A stretch of 64,000 nucleotides of DNA from Micromonospora thermarum (GCF_012034245.1 NZ_JAATEO010000021.1:55911-119910); one strand, 5' to 3'. Shown: positions 9,614-20,342, counted from the first letter of the stretch. The notes: generated by a model not told the origin, from the letters alone. Made by a program: numbers and translations.

Positions 9614-10300
9614 TCAGCCGGGGAGCCGGTGGGACCAGGGCACCACCGTGCCGGCGCCTCCGACGGTGACGGCGGCGTGCACCGCCCGGGCCAGCGGCGC
9701 GCCCCAGGTGGAGCGGGGGCCGCCGTACGCCGCCTCCGGCCCGTCGGCCGGGCAGAGGACCGTCACCGCGTCGGTGGGGGTGCCGGTGCCCGGCACCCCC
9801 AGCTCCGCGAGCGCCTGCGCCTTCGCCTCGGTGGCCGTCGCCACCGCGTTGACCAGGGCGGCGTGCCCGAGCCGGGCCGGCACGTACACCACGATGTTGA
9901 CCGTTCCCACCCGCTGGGAGGGGGCAGCCGGTGTGCTCGCCGTCACTCCGCCCTCCACCGCGGCGGCCGCCCAGACCGGCACGCCGAGCCCGACCGTGGC
10001 CCAGACCCGCACGCCGCTGTCGGTCCGGGCCACCACCTCCGCGACGTCCACGCCGGTCAGCAGGCCCACCCCGGGCCCGTCGAGGCCGAGCTGGTCGGTC
10101 AGCTCGGCCAGGTGGTCGGCCGGGTCCTCCCGGTCGTACGACATGGACACGGTGGCATTGACGACCCATTCCCGTACACCGAGGCCACCGCCGAGTGGCG
10201 CCGAGCTCACGGCGAGAAGCGGACGGTCGGCCCGCCACACCAGCAGCGGGGCGTCCCGCCCGTCCTCGCGGCGGGTGGTCAGGAACGGCTCGTTCAGCAC
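9614..10300 (-). CDS. cbiZ: Adenosylcobinamide amidohydrolase, CbiZ family
   Basis: 228 residues. It resembles CbiZ, which removes the aminopropanol side chain from adenosylcobinamide so that the corrinoid can enter the cobyric acid route of B12 salvage. Typical elements are VREWVVNATVSMSYD, TGVDVAEVV, TVNIVVYV and an alternating Ala-rich segment ending TDAVTVLCP. No other cobalamin gene is nearby and I saw no convincing B12 riboswitch upstream. Assignment rests on overall pattern recognition. Confidence 0.82.
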   Translation of the reverse strand: MLNEPFLTTRREDGRDAPLLVWRADRPLLAVSSAPLGGGLGVREWVVNATVSMSYDREDPADHLAELTDQLGLDGPGVGLLTGVDVAEVVARTDSGVRVWATVGLGVPVWAAAAVEGGVTASTPAAPSQRVGTVNIVVYVPARLGHAALVNAVATATEAKAQALAELGVPGTGTPTDAVTVLCPADGPEAAYGGPRSTWGAPLARAVHAAVTVGGAGTVVPWSHRLPG

Positions 10301-10518
10301 GTGGCGACCCTACGACCTGCGGCACCGGCCGGCGTGCGCCCCTCCGGCGGGCGGGCGATCCTAGCGGGTGATCACGACGGGCACGTTACGTCCAACGATC
10401 AAGATTCCAGGGGTGCACCTCGGATAACCGCTCACGTGCGCCTAGACTGGCGACGCGCGAGGGAGAAGCGGACGGCGGACCCGGCCGAGAAGACGGCACG
10501 CGCAGGCGGAGGTGCGCG

Positions 10519-11196
10519 ATGGACGAGGTACTGGCCCGCAGCGGGATCTTCCAGGGCGTCGACCCGGAGGCTGCCGAGGCGCTCGCCAAGGAGATGGAGA
10601 CGCTCGAGGTCCGGAAGGGCGAGGTCGTCTTCAACGAGGGCGAGCCCGGTGACAGCCTGTACATCCTGCTGTCCGGCAAGATCAAGGTCGGCCGCCGGGC
10701 GGCGGACGGCCGGCAGAACCTGATCGCGGTCATGGGACCGTCGGACATGGTCGGCGAGCTGTCGCTCTTCGACCCCGGCCCGCGTACGGCGACCGCCACC
10801 GCGGTGACCGACACCCGCCTGGTGCGGCTGCGCAAGCAGGCGCTGCGCCCCTGGCTCAACAACCGGCCGGAGATCGCCGAGCAGCTGCTGCGGGTGCTCG
10901 CCCGCCGCCTGCGCCGGACGAACGACTCGCTGGCCGACCTGATCTTCACCGACGTCCCCGGCCGGGTCGCGAAGAACCTGCTCCAGATGGCCGGCCGGTT
11001 CGGCACCCGCGACGGCGGCGTGCTGCGGGTGACCCACGACCTGACCCAGGAGGAGATCGCCCAGCTCGTCGGCGCCTCCCGCGAGACGGTCAACAAGGCG
11101 CTCGCCGACTTCGCCTCGCGCGGCTGGCTGCGCCTGGACGGCAAGAGCATCATCATCCTCGACCCGGAGCGCCTGGCCCGCCGCGCCCGCGTCTGA
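10519..11196 (+). CDS. crp: Crp/Fnr-family global regulator
   Basis: 225 residues with a good ribosome site (GGAGG) seven bases before the ATG. The N-terminal cyclic-nucleotide domain has the phosphate-binding cassette GELSLFDPGPRTATATA. The C-terminal winged helix contains TQEEIAQLVGASRETVNKAL. Length and both domains match M. tuberculosis CRP (Rv3676), a cAMP-responsive regulator. Its position after nth and before the MBL gene, now about 26 kb apart, is the same order. It is followed by a clear hairpin terminator. Confidence 0.95.
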   Translation: MDEVLARSGIFQGVDPEAAEALAKEMETLEVRKGEVVFNEGEPGDSLYILLSGKIKVGRRAADGRQNLIAVMGPSDMVGELSLFDPGPRTATATAVTDTRLVRLRKQALRPWLNNRPEIAEQLLRVLARRLRRTNDSLADLIFTDVPGRVAKNLLQMAGRFGTRDGGVLRVTHDLTQEEIAQLVGASRETVNKALADFASRGWLRLDGKSIIILDPERLARRARV

Positions 11197-11213
11197 CCAA
11201 GAGCATCTGACGA

Positions 11214-11249
11214 AACGGCCCGGCCCACCCTCGCGCGGGCCGGGCCGTT
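11214..11249 (+). terminator. Hairpin terminator after crp
   Basis: Perfect 13-bp stem: 11214-11226 (AACGGCCCGGCCC) pairs with 11237-11249, with a ten-base loop. It starts 18 bases after the crp stop. No strong T-tract follows, as is common in high-GC actinomycetes. Confidence 0.85.
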
Positions 11250-11275
11250 CGCGTCCACCCGCCCCACTCCCCGCC

Positions 11276-11343
11276 GATCATGGAGTTTTGGTCCCCGTTT
11301 CGCCCCCGTCTGTGGCTTTTGCGGGGTCCAGAACTCCATGATC
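11276..11343. repeat. 68-bp palindromic element, copy A
   Basis: Imperfect inverted repeat with GATC at each end. Left arm GATCATGGAGTTTTGGTCCC pairs with right arm GGGTCCAGAACTCCATGATC. It has the same length, end tetranucleotides and central segment (TTCG..CCC, then CTTTTGC) as the element at 38393-38460, but different arm bases. It sits just past the crp terminator. Confidence 0.9.
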
Positions 11344-11423
11344 GACGGGAGCCGGGACCGCGGTGGTCTGCCGGGAGCAGAACGGGGTCGACGTCGTGAC
11401 GGAGCGTCGGGGACGGTGGGACG

Positions 11424-11727
11424 ATGCTTCAGCGGGTTGCTGTTCTCTCCGACATTCATGGTGTGGTGCCGGCGCTGGAGGCTGTGCTGGGCGAGCCGGA
11501 CGTGGCCGGTGCTGACCTGATCGCGGTCACCGGTGACATCGCCGCCGGCCCTGCTCGGCCCGGGCGTGCAGCTCCGGCGCACCCTGTTCGACGTGGACGC
11601 CGCGTGCGCCCGGATTGCCGCCGAGTCGACGTACCCGGACGCCGCCGCCTTCGCCGACGAGTACGTCCGATCCCGCCACAGCGACACGGATGCGTTGACC
11701 GTCTTCGCCCCGCGCGACGGCCGCTGA
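11424..11727 (+). pseudogene. Internally deleted metallophosphoesterase remnant
   Basis: The start encodes MLQRVAVLSDIHG and VTGDIAAGP, the first motifs of a calcineurin-like phosphoesterase. At about 11545 this frame turns into nonsense. Another frame then encodes a plausible family C-terminus, from GPGVQLRRTLFDVDAACARI to the stop at 11727. The central metal-binding motifs (GNHD, GHTH) are missing. About 300 bp remain where an intact gene would need roughly 700, so the middle was deleted with a frame change. Confidence 0.75.
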
Positions 11728-11860
11728 CCCGCTCCGGCCGCGGAGCCCATGAGCGTCTGATGAGACCGGCCGTTCCGGCCCAGCTCGCGATCAAACGATC
11801 ATGAAAAGGGAACGACACCGCAGCGGTGCCACTGGCGCGGCTGTTCGTCGCCTCAGAAAA

Positions 11861-11874
11861 AGTCAGGCTTGACT
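11861..11874. promoter_or_regulatory. Candidate operator/promoter of the TetR-headed operon
   Basis: Inverted repeat AGTCA-GGCT-TGACT in an unusually A/T-rich stretch 30 bases before the tetR GTG. TTGACT (11869-11874) could be a -35 box. No confident -10 box was seen. A site at this place would suit autoregulation by the TetR protein. Confidence 0.4.
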
Positions 11875-11903
11875 GTTTGTTTTGCGGGCGGCACGCTGAG
11901 GCC

Positions 11904-12509
11904 GTGTCCGGTGTATCGACCCGCGTCCCCCAGCAGGAACGCAGCCGCGCCACCCAGGCCCGGTTGCTGGAGGCCACCGTGGACTGCCTGGTCGAGCACG
12001 GCTGGTCGGGCACCACCACGACCGTCGTGGCGACCCGGGCGGGCGTGTCGCGTGGCGCCCAGCTCCACCACTACCCGACCAAGGCGGCGCTGGTCACCGC
12101 CGCGGTCGCGCACCTCGCCGAGCGGCGCGCGGAGGAGTTGCGCGTCGAGGCGGAGGCCCTGCCGGCCGGCCCGCAGCGACTCGACCGGGTGGTCGACCTG
12201 CTCGCCGCGGCCTTCACCGGCCCGCTCTTCGTCGCCGCCCTGGAGCTGTGGGTCGCCGCCCGCACCGACCGGGAGCTGCGGGAGGCGCTGGTGCCGCTGG
12301 AGGCACGGGTCGGCCGGGAGATGCACCGCCTGACCGTCGCGCTGCTCGAGGTCGACGAGCGCCGCCCCGGCGTACGGGAGGCGGTGCAGGCGACCCTCGA
12401 CCTGCTCCGCGGCCTGGGCGTCGCCAACCTGCTGAACGACGACTCCGCCCGCCGCACCGCGCTGCTCGCCACCTGGAAACGCCAGCTCACCCACCTGCTC
12501 GCCCTCTGA
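11904..12509 (+). CDS. TetR-family transcriptional regulator
   Basis: 201 residues from the GTG at 11904. The longer frame from 11826 has no family-like residues before this point. The N-terminal helix-turn-helix TTTTVVATRAGVSRGAQLHHY is the TetR signature. The C-terminal ligand domain is all-helical and Leu/Ala-rich. It lies just upstream of, and co-oriented with, an acyl-CoA-processing operon, so it probably represses that operon in response to an acyl-CoA or free acid. This is inferred from position. Confidence 0.9.
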   Translation: MSGVSTRVPQQERSRATQARLLEATVDCLVEHGWSGTTTTVVATRAGVSRGAQLHHYPTKAALVTAAVAHLAERRAEELRVEAEALPAGPQRLDRVVDLLAAAFTGPLFVAALELWVAARTDRELREALVPLEARVGREMHRLTVALLEVDERRPGVREAVQATLDLLRGLGVANLLNDDSARRTALLATWKRQLTHLLAL

Positions 12510-12692
12510 CCCCCGGCACCCGGCGTCGCCCGCCCGCCGAGCCGGCACCCCCGTCCCACGCCGCCACCACAGATCCGCGCCGGAACAGAGCCACCGCACC
12601 ACCCCCGGACACCCGGCCCAGCCGCACCCCCGCACCGACGTACCGCATCCGGACCCACCGCACCGACCACCGCCGAGACCCCCGGAGGCACC

Positions 12693-13553
12693 ATGGTCGA
12701 CCTCACGGACCTGCTGACGGATCTGGCCGCCGAGTCAGACGACCTGGACTCCCTCGTCGCCCCGCTGTCCGCCGCCGACTGGGCCCGACCCACCCCCGCG
12801 CCGGGCTGGACGATCGGCCACCAGATCGCGCACCTGGCCTGGACGGATCACGTCGCCCTGCTGGCCGCGACGGACGCCGACGCGTTCTTCGCCTCGGTGA
12901 CCACCGCGCCGGCCCCGGCCCGGCTGGTCGACGTCGGCGCCGAGGAGTTCCTCGCGCCGCCGGACGAGCTGCTGCCCCGCTGGCGGGCCGGCCGGGCGGC
13001 GCTCGCCGCCGCGCTCGCGGCCGCGCCACCCGGCGAGAAGCTGCCCTGGTACGGCACCGGGATGTCCCCCGCGTCGATGGTCACCGCCCGGATCATGGAG
13101 ACCTGGGCGCACGGCGAGGACGTCGCCGACGCGCTCGGCGTCACCCGGCCCGCCACGGCGCGGCTGCGGCACGTCGCGTACCTCGGCTTCCGTACCCTGC
13201 GGCACTCCTTCGCCGCGCACGGCCGCGAGGTGCCGACGGCACCGGTGCGGGTCGAGCTGGCCGCGCCCGCGAGTGCGAGGAGTGAGCTTGCGAGCCCCGC
13301 AGCCGGGAGCGAAGACAACACCGACGGCGCGATCTGGTCCTACGGGCCGGCGGACGCGGCCGACCGGGTCACCGGGCCGGCGCTGGACTTCTGCCTGCTG
13401 GTCACCCAGCGCCGGCACCGTGCCGACCTCGGCCTCACGGCGACCGGGCCGGTGGCCGACGCCTGGCTCGACGTGGCCCAGGCGTTCGCCGGCCCGCCCG
13501 GCGCCGGCCGCGAGCCGCTGTCCACCCAGGACGCCTCCGAGGTGACGGCGTGA
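12693..13553 (+). CDS. TIGR03084-family protein (DinB/mycothiol-isomerase-like fold)
   Basis: 286 residues with ribosome site GGAGG seven bases upstream. The N-terminal half resembles the DinB/maleylpyruvate-isomerase fold, with APGWTIGHQIAHLAWTDH as a likely metal-binding helix region. From memory this is the TIGR03084 family, usually found beside AtuA-like genes in actinobacteria. Function is unknown. Codons around 13270-13319 encode SARSELASPAAGSEDN, an odd inserted segment in other base composition. The stop once probably overlapped the next gene's start, and a 47-bp insert now separates them. Confidence 0.82.
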   Translation: MVDLTDLLTDLAAESDDLDSLVAPLSAADWARPTPAPGWTIGHQIAHLAWTDHVALLAATDADAFFASVTTAPAPARLVDVGAEEFLAPPDELLPRWRAGRAALAAALAAAPPGEKLPWYGTGMSPASMVTARIMETWAHGEDVADALGVTRPATARLRHVAYLGFRTLRHSFAAHGREVPTAPVRVELAAPASARSELASPAAGSEDNTDGAIWSYGPADAADRVTGPALDFCLLVTQRRHRADLGLTATGPVADAWLDVAQAFAGPPGAGREPLSTQDASEVTA

Positions 13554-13617
13554 GCAGGTATGTCGAGCGAACCGCGTCTCGCAGGGTCGCCGAGCGGAGC
13601 GGGGTGACGGCGTGAGC
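13541..13617. repeat. 15-bp direct repeat bracketing a 47-bp insert
   Basis: GGTGACGGCGTGAGC occurs at 13541-13555 and again at 13603-13617. The first copy contains the stop of the upstream gene and the second contains the GTG start of the downstream gene. The 47 bases between them (13556-13602) look like an insertion that duplicated its target. Without it the genes would overlap as GTGA. Confidence 0.75.
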
Positions 13618-15363
13618 GACGTCCTGCGGATCGGCAACGCCTCCGGCTTCTACGGCGACCGGTTCGCCGCCTGGCGGGAGATGCTCGACGGCGGCGAGCT
13701 GGACGTGCTCACCGGTGACTACCTGGCCGAGCTGACCATGCTCATCCTCGGCCGGGACCGGATGCGCGACCCCGACCTCGGCTACGCGAAGACCTTCCTC
13801 CGCCAGCTGGAGGGCACGCTCGGCACCGCGCTGGACCGGGGCGTCCGGATCGTCACCAACGCCGGTGGCCTGAACCCCGCCGGCCTGGCCGCCGCCGTCC
13901 GGTCGCTCGCCGCGCGGCTCGGGCTCGACGTCAAGGTCGGGTACGTCGAGGGCGACGCCCTCGCCCGGCCGGACGCGCTGACCGCGAACGCGTACCTCGG
14001 GGCGTTCGGCATCGCCGCCGCTCTCGACGGCGGCGCGGACGTCGTGGTCACCGGGCGGGTCACCGACGCGTCCCTGGTGGTCGGGCCGGCCGTCGCCCGG
14101 TTCGGCTGGGGGCGGGACGACCTGGACGCGCTCGCCGGCGCGACCGTCGCCGGGCACCTCCTCGAGTGCGGGGCGCAGGTGACCGGGGGCAACTTCAGCT
14201 TCTTCACCGAACTCCCCGACGGCGGGCACCGGCCCGGCTTCCCCCTCGCCGAGCTGCGCGCCGACGGCTCGTCGGTCATCACCAAGCACCCGGGCACCGG
14301 CGGCGCGGTCACCGTCGAGACGGTCACCGCCCAACTGTTGTACGAGGTGGGCGGGCCGGCGTACCTCGGGCCGGACGTGGTGACCCGCCTGGACACCGTG
14401 AGCCTCACGCAGGACGGGCCGGACCGGGTACGGGTGTCCGGCGTCCGGGGCACACCGCCGCCGGACACGCTGAAGGTCGGCGTCAACAACCTCGGCGGCT
14501 TCCGCAACTCGATGACGTTCGTGCTGTGCGGGCTGGACATCCCCGCGAAGGCGGCCCTGGTGCGCGGCCAGATCGAGGAGGCGGTCGGCAAGGAGGGGCT
14601 GGAGTTCGTCCTCGCCCGCACCGACCACCCCGACGCGGCCGACACCGAGGCGGCGAGCGCGCTGCTGCACGTACACCTGCGGGACGGTGACAAGGCACGG
14701 GCCGGACGCGCCTTCTCGGCGGCCGCGGTCGAGCTGGCCCTGGCCTCCTACCCCGGCTGCACGCTGACCACGCTGCCCGGCGACGCGACACCGTACGGGG
14801 TCTTCACCGCCGACACCGTGCCGCAGGACGCGGTGGACCACGTGGCGATCCTGCCCGACGGCGAACGCGTGCCGATCGGTCCGCCGACCCGGACCGCCTC
14901 CCTCGCCAGCGAGCCGGCGTCCGGCGAGTCTCGCCCAACCCTGAGCAGCCAGGCCGACGCGACCCCGCGCGGCAGCACCGGCACGACCGCCGGCCGACCG
15001 ACGGGCGGCGACGCTGCGACCCGGCGGGCCCCGATCGGTGAGCTGGTCGGAGCCCGCTCGGGCGACAAGGGTGGCGACGCCAACCTGGGAGTCTGGGCGC
15101 GGACCGACGCCACCTGGGCCTGGCTGCGCGACTGGCTGACCGTCGAGCGGCTGGCCGAGCTGCTGCCGGAGACCGCGCCGCTGACCGTCGAGCGGTACGA
15201 GCTGCCGAACCTGCGGGCGGTCAACTTCCTGGTCCGGGGACTGCTCGGGCAGGGGGTGGCCGCCTCGACCCGCTTCGACCCGCAGGCCAAGGTGCTCGGC
15301 GAACTGCTCCGCTCGCGCGTCGTCGAGCTGCCGGCCGACCTGACTCCGGGGGCACCGTCATGA
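13612..15363 (+). CDS. AtuA-like acyclic-terpene-utilisation family protein (DUF1446)
   Basis: 583 residues from the GTG at 13612. The large N-terminal domain (about 1-425) has RIGNASGFYGDR, VTNAGGLNPAGLA, VVTGRVTDASLVVGP and GGNFSFF. The C-terminal domain carries ELVGARSGDKGGDANLGVW. This combination is the AtuA/DUF1446 family, named from citronellol catabolism in Pseudomonas, with no settled biochemical function. A low-complexity Ala/Gly/Thr-rich linker (about 426-478) joins the domains. It overlaps the next gene as ATGA, so translation is probably coupled. Confidence 0.86.
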   Translation: MSDVLRIGNASGFYGDRFAAWREMLDGGELDVLTGDYLAELTMLILGRDRMRDPDLGYAKTFLRQLEGTLGTALDRGVRIVTNAGGLNPAGLAAAVRSLAARLGLDVKVGYVEGDALARPDALTANAYLGAFGIAAALDGGADVVVTGRVTDASLVVGPAVARFGWGRDDLDALAGATVAGHLLECGAQVTGGNFSFFTELPDGGHRPGFPLAELRADGSSVITKHPGTGGAVTVETVTAQLLYEVGGPAYLGPDVVTRLDTVSLTQDGPDRVRVSGVRGTPPPDTLKVGVNNLGGFRNSMTFVLCGLDIPAKAALVRGQIEEAVGKEGLEFVLARTDHPDAADTEAASALLHVHLRDGDKARAGRAFSAAAVELALASYPGCTLTTLPGDATPYGVFTADTVPQDAVDHVAILPDGERVPIGPPTRTASLASEPASGESRPTLSSQADATPRGSTGTTAGRPTGGDAATRRAPIGELVGARSGDKGGDANLGVWARTDATWAWLRDWLTVERLAELLPETAPLTVERYELPNLRAVNFLVRGLLGQGVAASTRFDPQAKVLGELLRSRVVELPADLTPGAPS

Positions 15364-16615
15364 CCATCGTGGACACTCCGGAACGCCGGCAGCTCCGCGA
15401 GCTGACGCGGGCGTTCGTGACGAGGGAGGTGCTGCCGCACCTCGACGACTGGGAGCGGGCCGGCGAGGTCCCCCGCGACCTGCACGCCACCGCCGCGAAG
15501 CTCGGGCTGCTCGGCATCGGCTTCCCCGAAGAGGTCGGCGGCAGCGGCGGTGACCTGCTCGACTCCATCACCGTCACCGAGGAGATCATCCGCTCGGGCG
15601 GCTCGTCCGGCCTGATCGCGGCGCTGTTCACGCACGGCATCGCCCTGCCGCACATCGTCGCGGCCGTCGGCGACACCGCTGCGTCCGCCGGTAACGCCGG
15701 GTCCGCCGGCAACGCAGGGTCCGCCGGCAACGCAGGGTCCGCCGGTAACGCCGGCTCCGCGACCACGCCCGGCCGCAGCAACGACTTGGCGCACGACCTC
15801 ATCGACCGGTACGTCCGCCCGACCCTCGCCGGCACGATGATCGGCGCGCTCGCCGTCACCGAGCCCGACGGCGGCTCGGATGTCGCGAGCCTGCGCACCA
15901 CCGCCCGCCGCGACGGCGACCACTACATGGTGAACGGCGCGAAGACCTACATCACCAGCGGCCACCGGGCCGACTTCGTGACCACCGCCGTGCGCACCGG
16001 CGGGCCGGGCGCGGGCGGCATCTCGCTGCTGGTGATCGACAAGGGGACGCCCGGCTTCACCGTCGGGCGGCGGCTGGAGAAGCTCGGCTGGCACTGCTCG
16101 GACACCGCCGAGCTGTCCTTCGCCGACGTCCGGGTTCCGGTGACGAACCTGGTCGGCGCGGAGAACACCGGCTTCCTCGCCATCATGCGGAACTTCGCCA
16201 GCGAGCGGATCTCCCTGGCCGTCCAGGCGTACGCGACCGCGCAGCGCTGCGTCGACCTGGCCACCCGGTGGTGCCGGGACCGGAAGACGTTCGGCCGGCC
16301 CCTCGCGAGCCGGCAACTCGTCCGGCACCGCCTCGCCGAGATGCACACCCGCGCCGAGGCGGCCCGCGCCTACGTGCTCGCGGTGGCCGAACGTGCCGCC
16401 GCCGGGGAGCCGGTGATCAGCGAGGTGGCGATGGCGAAGAACGTCGCGGTGGCCGCCTGCGCCGACGTGGTCGACGCCGCGCTGCAACTGCACGGCGGGT
16501 TCGGCTACCTGCGCGACGCCGAGGTGGAGCGGCACTACCGGGACCAGCGCATCCTCGGCATCGGCGGCGGCACCACCGAGATCATGAACGAGATCATCGC
16601 GAAGGGCATGGGCCT

Positions 16616-16619
<4 letters not shown>
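15360..16619 (+). CDS. Acyl-CoA dehydrogenase with an internal repeat insert
   Basis: 419 residues. FAD-dependent acyl-CoA dehydrogenase: GALAVTEPDGGSDVAS, the Ser/Gly flavin loop, QRCVDLATRWCRDRKTFG and LHGGFGYLRDAEVERHYRD are typical, ending with the IGGGTTEIMNEIIAKGMGL helix. Between HIVAAVGDTA and the conserved helix DLIDRYVRPTLAG lies a GNAGSA repeat coded by 18-bp tandem copies, which normal family members lack. Substrate is probably a branched or medium-chain acyl-CoA, from the AtuA-like and carboxylase neighbours. Its stop overlaps the next GTG. Confidence 0.93.
15691..15762 (+). repeat. 18-bp tandem repeat inside the acyl-CoA dehydrogenase gene
   Basis: Four in-frame copies of an 18-bp unit (core GGCAACGCAGGGTCCGCC, with third-position variants) encode GNAGSA four times. 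The length is a multiple of three, so the reading frame is kept. Confidence 0.9.
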
Positions 16620-18217
<1,598 letters not shown>

Positions 18218-18224
18218 GGACACG

Positions 18225-20342
18225 ATGATCCAGAAGCTGCTCGTAGCCAACCGCGGTGAGATCGCCCGCCGGATCTTCGCCACCTGCCGGTCCCTCGGCG
18301 TGCAGACGGTCGCCGTGCACTCCGACGCCGACGCCGACGCGCCCTTCGTCGCCGAGGCCGACCAGGCCGTCCGCCTGCCCGGGAACACGCCCGCCGAGAC
18401 GTACCTCCGGATCGACCTCATCCTCGACGCGGCCCGCAAGGCCGGCGCGGACGCCGTGCACCCGGGCTACGGCTTCCTCGCCGAGAACGCCGAGTTCGCC
18501 ACGGCGGTCACCGACGCCGGCCTGACCTGGGTCGGGCCGCCCGCCAAGGCGATCGCCGCGATGGGCGACAAGGTGGCCGCGAAGGCGCTGCTCGCCGAGG
18601 CCGGCGTACCGATGCTCCCCACCTGGACCGACGCGGACCAGGTCACCGACTTCCCGGTGCTGGTGAAGGCGTCCGCCGGGGGCGGCGGGCGCGGCATGCG
18701 CGCCGTCCGCGACGCCGCCGGGCTCGCCGAGGCCGTCGCCAGCGCGCGCCGCGAGGCGGCCGCGGCGTTCGGCGACGGCACGGTCTTCATCGAGCGGTAC
18801 GTCGAACGCGGCCGCCACGTCGAGGTGCAGATCTTCGGCGACGGGTACGGGACGGTGGTCGCCCTCGGCGTCCGCGAGTGCTCGATCCAGCGCCGCCACC
18901 AGAAGATCGTCGAGGAGGCACCCGGCGTGCTGCCGCCGCAGGTGCGGCAACGGCTGCACGAGGCGGCGGTGGCCGCCGGCCGGGCGGTCGACTACGTCGG
19001 CGCGGGCACGGTCGAGTTCCTGCTCGCGCCGGACGGCGACATCTACTTCCTGGAGATGAACACCCGCCTCCAGGTCGAGCACCCGGTCACCGAACTCACC
19101 ACCGGCCTCGACCTGGTCCGGTTGCAACTGCTCGTCGCCGAGGGCGAGCCGCTACCCCTGTCCGCGACCCCGCCGCCAAACGGCCACGCGATCGAGGTAC
19201 GCCTCTGCGCCGAGGACCCGGCCCAGGGCTACCGGCCCGCGACCGGAACCCTGCACCGGTTCGCCCTGCCCGGGGTGGCGGCCGAGTTCGGACCGCTGGC
19301 CGGTCCGGGCCTGCGGCTCGACTCCGGCGTGGTCGACGGCTCGGCGGTGAGCGTCCACTACGACTCGATGCTCGCGAAGGTGATCGCCTGGGCGCCCACC
19401 CGCGCCGAGGCGGCCCGCGTCCTGGCCGGTGCCCTGGCTCGGGCCGAACTGCACGGCGTGGCCACCAACCGGGACCTGCTGGTCCGCGTCCTACGGAGTC
19501 CGGAGTTCGCCGCCGTCGAGGTCGACACCGGCTTCCTGGACCGGCACCCCGAGGTCTTCGAGCCGCTACTGCCCGCCGACGAGGTTCCCCTGGTCGCGCT
19601 CGCAGCGGCCCTCGCGTCAGCGGCCGACCGTCGCGCCTCGGCGTCGGTGCTGGCCGGGCTGCCGTCGGGCTGGCGCAACGTGCCCGCCTTCCCCCAGGTC
19701 ACCCGCTTCACCGGCCCGGACGGCGGCGAGATCGAGGTCCGCTACCGCCTGGATCGCGCCGGACGGCTCGCCGAGTGGTCAACACTGCCGGCCGCCTCCG
19801 GACGGGCTACCTCGGCGGCAACGTCCGACAGCGGCCCGGCCGCCCGGGGCGGGATAGCCGGCAACCCGACGTCGAACGGCGGCTCGCCGGCAGCGGCCGG
19901 CGACGCCACGACCTCCGACGAATTCGGCGGTGCGCCGACCGTCGCACTGGTCGAGGCCGCCACGGAACGGGTCGTGCTCGACGTGGATGGGGTGCGGCGG
20001 GCGTACCGCGTACACCGTCAGGGGTCGGAGGTCTTCGTGGACGGCCCGGACGGGGCGGCGAGCCTCGCCGAGCTGCCGCGCTTCCCCCTACCCACCGCGG
20101 AGCTGGCCGCCGGGTCGCTGCTCGCGCCGCTGCCCGGCGCGGTGACCCGGGTGCACGTCGAGGTCGGCCAGCGGGTCGCCGCCGGTGACCTGCTGCTGAC
20201 CCTGGAAGCGATGAAGCTGGAACACCCCGTGCTCGCCCCCACCGACGGCGTGGTCGCCGAACTGCCGGTCCCGGCCGGCGGCCAGGTCGACACCGGCGCC
20301 GTGCTGGCCGTGGTCAACCCTCTTGAGGAGGCTCAGTCATGA
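18225..20342 (+). CDS. Acyl-CoA carboxylase biotin carboxylase/BCCP (alpha) subunit
   Basis: 705 residues. The N-terminal biotin-carboxylase domain begins LLVANRGEIARRIF and contains the ATP-grasp glycine loop KASAGGGGRGMR and the EMNTRLQVEHPVTE active-site segment. A carboxyltransferase-interaction region follows. After a Ser/Gly/Ala-rich linker the biotinyl domain ends with the biotin-accepting Lys in LEAMKLEHP. It forms a holoenzyme with the beta subunit just upstream. GAGG precedes the ATG. Its stop overlaps the next ATG as ATGA. Confidence 0.95.
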   Translation: MIQKLLVANRGEIARRIFATCRSLGVQTVAVHSDADADAPFVAEADQAVRLPGNTPAETYLRIDLILDAARKAGADAVHPGYGFLAENAEFATAVTDAGLTWVGPPAKAIAAMGDKVAAKALLAEAGVPMLPTWTDADQVTDFPVLVKASAGGGGRGMRAVRDAAGLAEAVASARREAAAAFGDGTVFIERYVERGRHVEVQIFGDGYGTVVALGVRECSIQRRHQKIVEEAPGVLPPQVRQRLHEAAVAAGRAVDYVGAGTVEFLLAPDGDIYFLEMNTRLQVEHPVTELTTGLDLVRLQLLVAEGEPLPLSATPPPNGHAIEVRLCAEDPAQGYRPATGTLHRFALPGVAAEFGPLAGPGLRLDSGVVDGSAVSVHYDSMLAKVIAWAPTRAEAARVLAGALARAELHGVATNRDLLVRVLRSPEFAAVEVDTGFLDRHPEVFEPLLPADEVPLVALAAALASAADRRASASVLAGLPSGWRNVPAFPQVTRFTGPDGGEIEVRYRLDRAGRLAEWSTLPAASGRATSAATSDSGPAARGGIAGNPTSNGGSPAAAGDATTSDEFGGAPTVALVEAATERVVLDVDGVRRAYRVHRQGSEVFVDGPDGAASLAELPRFPLPTAELAAGSLLAPLPGAVTRVHVEVGQRVAAGDLLLTLEAMKLEHPVLAPTDGVVAELPVPAGGQVDTGAVLAVVNPLEEAQS

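Noticed and set aside
10301..10518. Cobalamin riboswitch near cbiZ
   Set aside because: No B12-box-like sequence was seen, and the gap lies upstream of both divergent cbiZ and crp without a recognisable riboswitch fold.
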